A DNA stretch of 7,041 nucleotides from Caulobacteraceae bacterium. GTDB lineage: Bacteria > Pseudomonadota > Alphaproteobacteria > Caulobacterales > Caulobacteraceae. Numbering within the stretch: the first letter of the stretch is position 1; each line of letters begins with the position of its first letter. This document shows positions 4,868-7,041 of this stretch, piece by piece. Made by a program: the position numbers and the translations under genes. The notes beneath the pieces are model-generated. The model was not told the DNA's origin and did no database searches. It saw only the letters and a program-made list of their open reading frames with translations. The stretch covers positions 1 through 7,041 of the forward strand of contig JADZBR010000014.1 in assembly GCA_020852035.1 (NCBI GenBank), in the 5' to 3' direction.

Positions 4868-5884
4868 ATGACCGATGCGCCCCTCGTCGTCCGCACCGCC
4901 GCGCCGGACGATCTCGAGGCCCTCCTCAAGCTCTCCAGGGCCGCCGGCCAGGGCATGACCAACCTGCCGCCCTGCCGCGAGGGCCTGGCCTGCAAACTGG
5001 CCGAAAGCGCCGGGGCGATGCGTTCGCAGACCCCGCCGCCCACCGTCATGCTGATGCTGGCGCTCGATCTTGCCGGCGAGATGCGCGGCTCCGGCGCGCT
5101 GTTTCCGCGCGTCGGCGTCGACTGGCCGTTCTACTCCTTCCGCATCAGCAAGTTGCGCCAGACCAGCCGCGCGCTCGGCAAGACGGTGACCAGCGACCGT
5201 CTGGTGCTGGTCAACGACTACGACGGCTATTCCGAGGTCGGCGGCCTGGTGGTCGACCCGGTCCTGCGCGGCATGCAGGCCGGCCGCCTGATCGCCCGCA
5301 GCCGCTATCTGTTCCTCGCCGAGCACCGCCAGTGGTTCGCCAGGCGCGTGCTGGCCGAGCTGCGCGGCTGGCATGAACCCGACGGGCGCTCGCCGGTCTG
5401 GGAGGCCCTGGGCCGCCCCTTCTACGAGATGGACTTCGCCGAGGCCGACCGCCTGGGCGTCGGCGAGGGCAAGCAGATGATCGCCGATCTCGGCCCCAAG
5501 CACCCGCTCTACCTCAACCTCCTGCCGCCCGACGCCCGCGCGGCGATCGGCAAGGCGCACCGGGACGGGCGCGCGGCCGAGAAGATGCTGCTGGACGAGG
5601 GCTTCCGGTTCGAGGGCTGCGTCGACATCTTCGACGGCGGCCCGACGATGGTGGCCGATGTCGAGATGCTGAAGGCCGTTCGCGAGAGCCGCAAGGGCCA
5701 GGTGATCGCCGTCGGCGACCGCAAGGGCGGTGTCGACAGCCTGGTCTCCACCGGCCGGGGCGCGGACTTCCGCGCCACGCGCGGGATGGTGGCGGCGCTG
5801 GGCGGCGGCGTGCGGGTCAGCCAGGGGCTGATCGATTCCCTGCGGCTCAATCTCGGCGACGAGGTGCGTCATGTCCCCTTCTGA
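4868..5884 (+). CDS. astA: Arginine N-succinyltransferase
   Basis: AstA transfers succinyl from succinyl-CoA to the alpha-amino group of arginine, the first step of the ammonia-releasing AST pathway that converts arginine to glutamate and succinate. The 338-residue length is close to E. coli AstA (344). Recognisable blocks are LVVRTAAPDDLEALLKL (6-22), the PFYSFRISKL segment (87-96), SEVGGLVVDP (122-131), the acyl-CoA-site-like region RGMQAGRLIARSRYLFLAE (134-152), SPVWEALGRPFYEMDFAEAD (175-194), PKHPLY (210-215) and IDIFDGGPT (254-262 region, here CVDIFDGGPT). The gene is divergent from the Lrp-family gene and overlaps astD by 14 bases. There is no clear Shine-Dalgarno before the ATG; one of the putative operator boxes abuts it. 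Some bacteria use paralogues on ornithine, which sequence reading alone cannot exclude. Confidence 0.94.
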   Translation: MTDAPLVVRTAAPDDLEALLKLSRAAGQGMTNLPPCREGLACKLAESAGAMRSQTPPPTVMLMLALDLAGEMRGSGALFPRVGVDWPFYSFRISKLRQTSRALGKTVTSDRLVLVNDYDGYSEVGGLVVDPVLRGMQAGRLIARSRYLFLAEHRQWFARRVLAELRGWHEPDGRSPVWEALGRPFYEMDFAEADRLGVGEGKQMIADLGPKHPLYLNLLPPDARAAIGKAHRDGRAAEKMLLDEGFRFEGCVDIFDGGPTMVADVEMLKAVRESRKGQVIAVGDRKGGVDSLVSTGRGADFRATRGMVAALGGGVRVSQGLIDSLRLNLGDEVRHVPF

Positions 5885-7041
5885 GATCGTTTCCCTCGAC
5901 CCGGCGACCGGCGAGGCCGTGTGGCGCGGCCCGGCCGCCGGCGCGGCCGAGGCGGACGCCGCCGTCCGGCGCGCCCGCGCCGCCTTCCCCGCCTGGGCGA
6001 CGCTGCCGCTGGAGCACCGTCATGAGATCGCCCGCGCCTTCGCCGCCCTCGCCAAGGCCCGCCGCGAGGACATCGCGCGCCTGCTCTCCCGCGAGACCGG
6101 CAAGCCCTTCTGGGAAACCCTGACCGAGGCCGACACCGTCGCCGGCAAGGTGGAGATCTCCATCCGCGCCCAGGCCGAACGCGCCGGAGAGAAGCTCGGC
6201 GAGGCGCCCGGCGCCCGCGCGCGGCTGGCCCACAAGCCGCATGGGGTGCTGGCGGTGATCGGGCCGTTCAACTTCCCCATGCACCTGCCGAACGGCCACA
6301 TCGCCCCGGCGCTGATCGCCGGCAATGTGGTCGTCTTCAAACCGAGCGAGAAGACGCCGGCCAGCGGGCTTCTGCTGGTCGACCTCTGGCGCGAGGCCGG
6401 CGTTCCCGAAGGCGTGCTGCAGGCCGTGGTCGGCGCCCGCGAGGCGGGCGAGGCGCTGGTGAACCATCCGGACGTCGACGGCGTCCTCTTCACCGGCGGC
6501 GTCGCGGGCGGCCAGGCGATCCACCAGGCGCTGGCCGCCACCCCGCAGAAGATCGTCGCCCTGGAACTGGGCGGCAACAACCCGTTGATCGTCTGGGACG
6601 CCGCCGACGCCGAGAGCGCCGCCCACCTGATCGTGCAATCCGCCTTCGTCTCCGCCGGCCAGCGCTGTTCGTGCGCGCGGCGGCTGATCCTGCCGGAGGG
6701 CGCGGCGGGCGATCGGGTGCTGGACGCCCTCACCGCGGTCATGGACCGGCTGATCGTCGGGGCGGCGTTCGACGAGCCCCAACCCTATCTCGGCCCGGTG
6801 ATCGACAACCCCTCGGCCGACGCCCTGCTCTTGGCGCAGGAGGAACTTGAAGGTCTGGGCGGCCGTACGATCCGGCCCCTGACCCGCAAGGTCGAGGGCC
6901 GGCCCTTCCTCACGCCCGGGCTGATCGACGTGACCGGCGCCGCCGCGCCCGACCGCGAGCACTTCGGGCCGCTGCTGCAGGTGATCCGCGCCGCGGATTT
7001 CGACGCCGCGCTCGCCGCCGCCAACGCCACCCGCTTCGGCC
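5871..7041 (+). CDS. astD: N-succinylglutamate 5-semialdehyde dehydrogenase, C-terminus outside window
   Basis: AstD oxidises N-succinylglutamate 5-semialdehyde to N-succinylglutamate with NAD, the fourth step of the AST pathway. The first 390 residues are present; about 100 remain if the length is as in E. coli (492). This is an aldehyde dehydrogenase, with the cofactor segment VIGPFNFPMHLPNGH (129-143), VVFKPSEKTP (154-163), FTGG (207-210), the general-base motif LELGGNNPLIV (231-241, Glu232) and the nucleophile loop SAGQRCSCARR (261-271, Cys266). The doublet CxC after GQR is characteristic of AstD. EHFGPLLQV (363-371) is the conserved late cofactor contact. The ATG at 5871 lies inside astA (14-base overlap), with GAGG at 5861-5864 six bases upstream, so it is co-translated. 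Other AST genes (astB, astC or argD, astE) would be expected near but are not in view. Confidence 0.95.
   Translation, partial: MSPSEIVSLDPATGEAVWRGPAAGAAEADAAVRRARAAFPAWATLPLEHRHEIARAFAALAKARREDIARLLSRETGKPFWETLTEADTVAGKVEISIRAQAERAGEKLGEAPGARARLAHKPHGVLAVIGPFNFPMHLPNGHIAPALIAGNVVVFKPSEKTPASGLLLVDLWREAGVPEGVLQAVVGAREAGEALVNHPDVDGVLFTGGVAGGQAIHQALAATPQKIVALELGGNNPLIVWDAADAESAAHLIVQSAFVSAGQRCSCARRLILPEGAAGDRVLDALTAVMDRLIVGAAFDEPQPYLGPVIDNPSADALLLAQEELEGLGGRTIRPLTRKVEGRPFLTPGLIDVTGAAAPDREHFGPLLQVIRAADFDAALAAANATRFG

Noticed and set aside
5847..6962. Open frame of 371 codons on the minus strand opposite astD.
   Set aside because: It mirrors the codon pattern of astD, shows no domain, and astD has intact aldehyde dehydrogenase motifs throughout.
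1..7041. CRISPR array, tRNA, rRNA, insertion sequence or phage genes.
   Set aside because: No regularly spaced repeats, no cloverleaf or conserved rRNA segments, no transposase or integrase motifs were seen on reading both strands.

Overview
The window is very GC-rich, tightly packed bacterial DNA. Its gene content and order (xseB-ispA-dxs, an ast arginine-succinyltransferase operon, ArsR/SRPBCC and Lrp/ArfB pairs, many start/stop overlaps) point to an alphaproteobacterium. A member of the Caulobacterales (Caulobacter/Phenylobacterium-like) is my best guess, made from protein style and gene order and not from any database search. No tRNA, rRNA, CRISPR array, insertion sequence or phage gene was seen.

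Layout. (1) Positions 1-1440, minus strand: xseB (exonuclease VII small subunit), ispA (farnesyl diphosphate synthase) and the 5' part of dxs (DXP synthase, cut by the window edge). ispA and dxs serve isoprenoid synthesis; xseB is a customary but functionally unrelated operon partner. (2) Positions 1601-2996, plus strand: a small P-loop kinase-like protein of the FlaR/adenylate-kinase-like type, overlapping an aminoglycoside-phosphotransferase-fold kinase. Substrates are unknown. (3) Positions 2997-3861, plus strand: an ArsR-family repressor and an SRPBCC/AHSA1 protein in an overlapping pair. They are preceded by a 45-bp AT-rich control region with a promoter-like -35/-10 and nested dyads, one of which runs across the start codon. 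(4) Positions 3858-4759, minus strand: an Lrp/AsnC regulator coupled by a one-base overlap to arfB, a GGQ peptidyl-tRNA hydrolase that rescues stalled ribosomes. (5) Positions 4868-7041, plus strand: astA and astD (cut by the window edge), steps 1 and 4 of the arginine succinyltransferase pathway. They are divergent from the Lrp gene, which makes that regulator the natural candidate for their arginine control.

Most genes are ordinary core or accessory metabolism. The two most interesting signals are regulatory: the stacked palindromes over a probably leaderless ArsR promoter (3002-3053), and three related 15-bp boxes in the lrp-astA divergent region (4772-4866). A probable four-residue deletion in a conserved motif of the APH-fold kinase is also worth checking. 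I did not find convincing evidence of a wholly new biological system.
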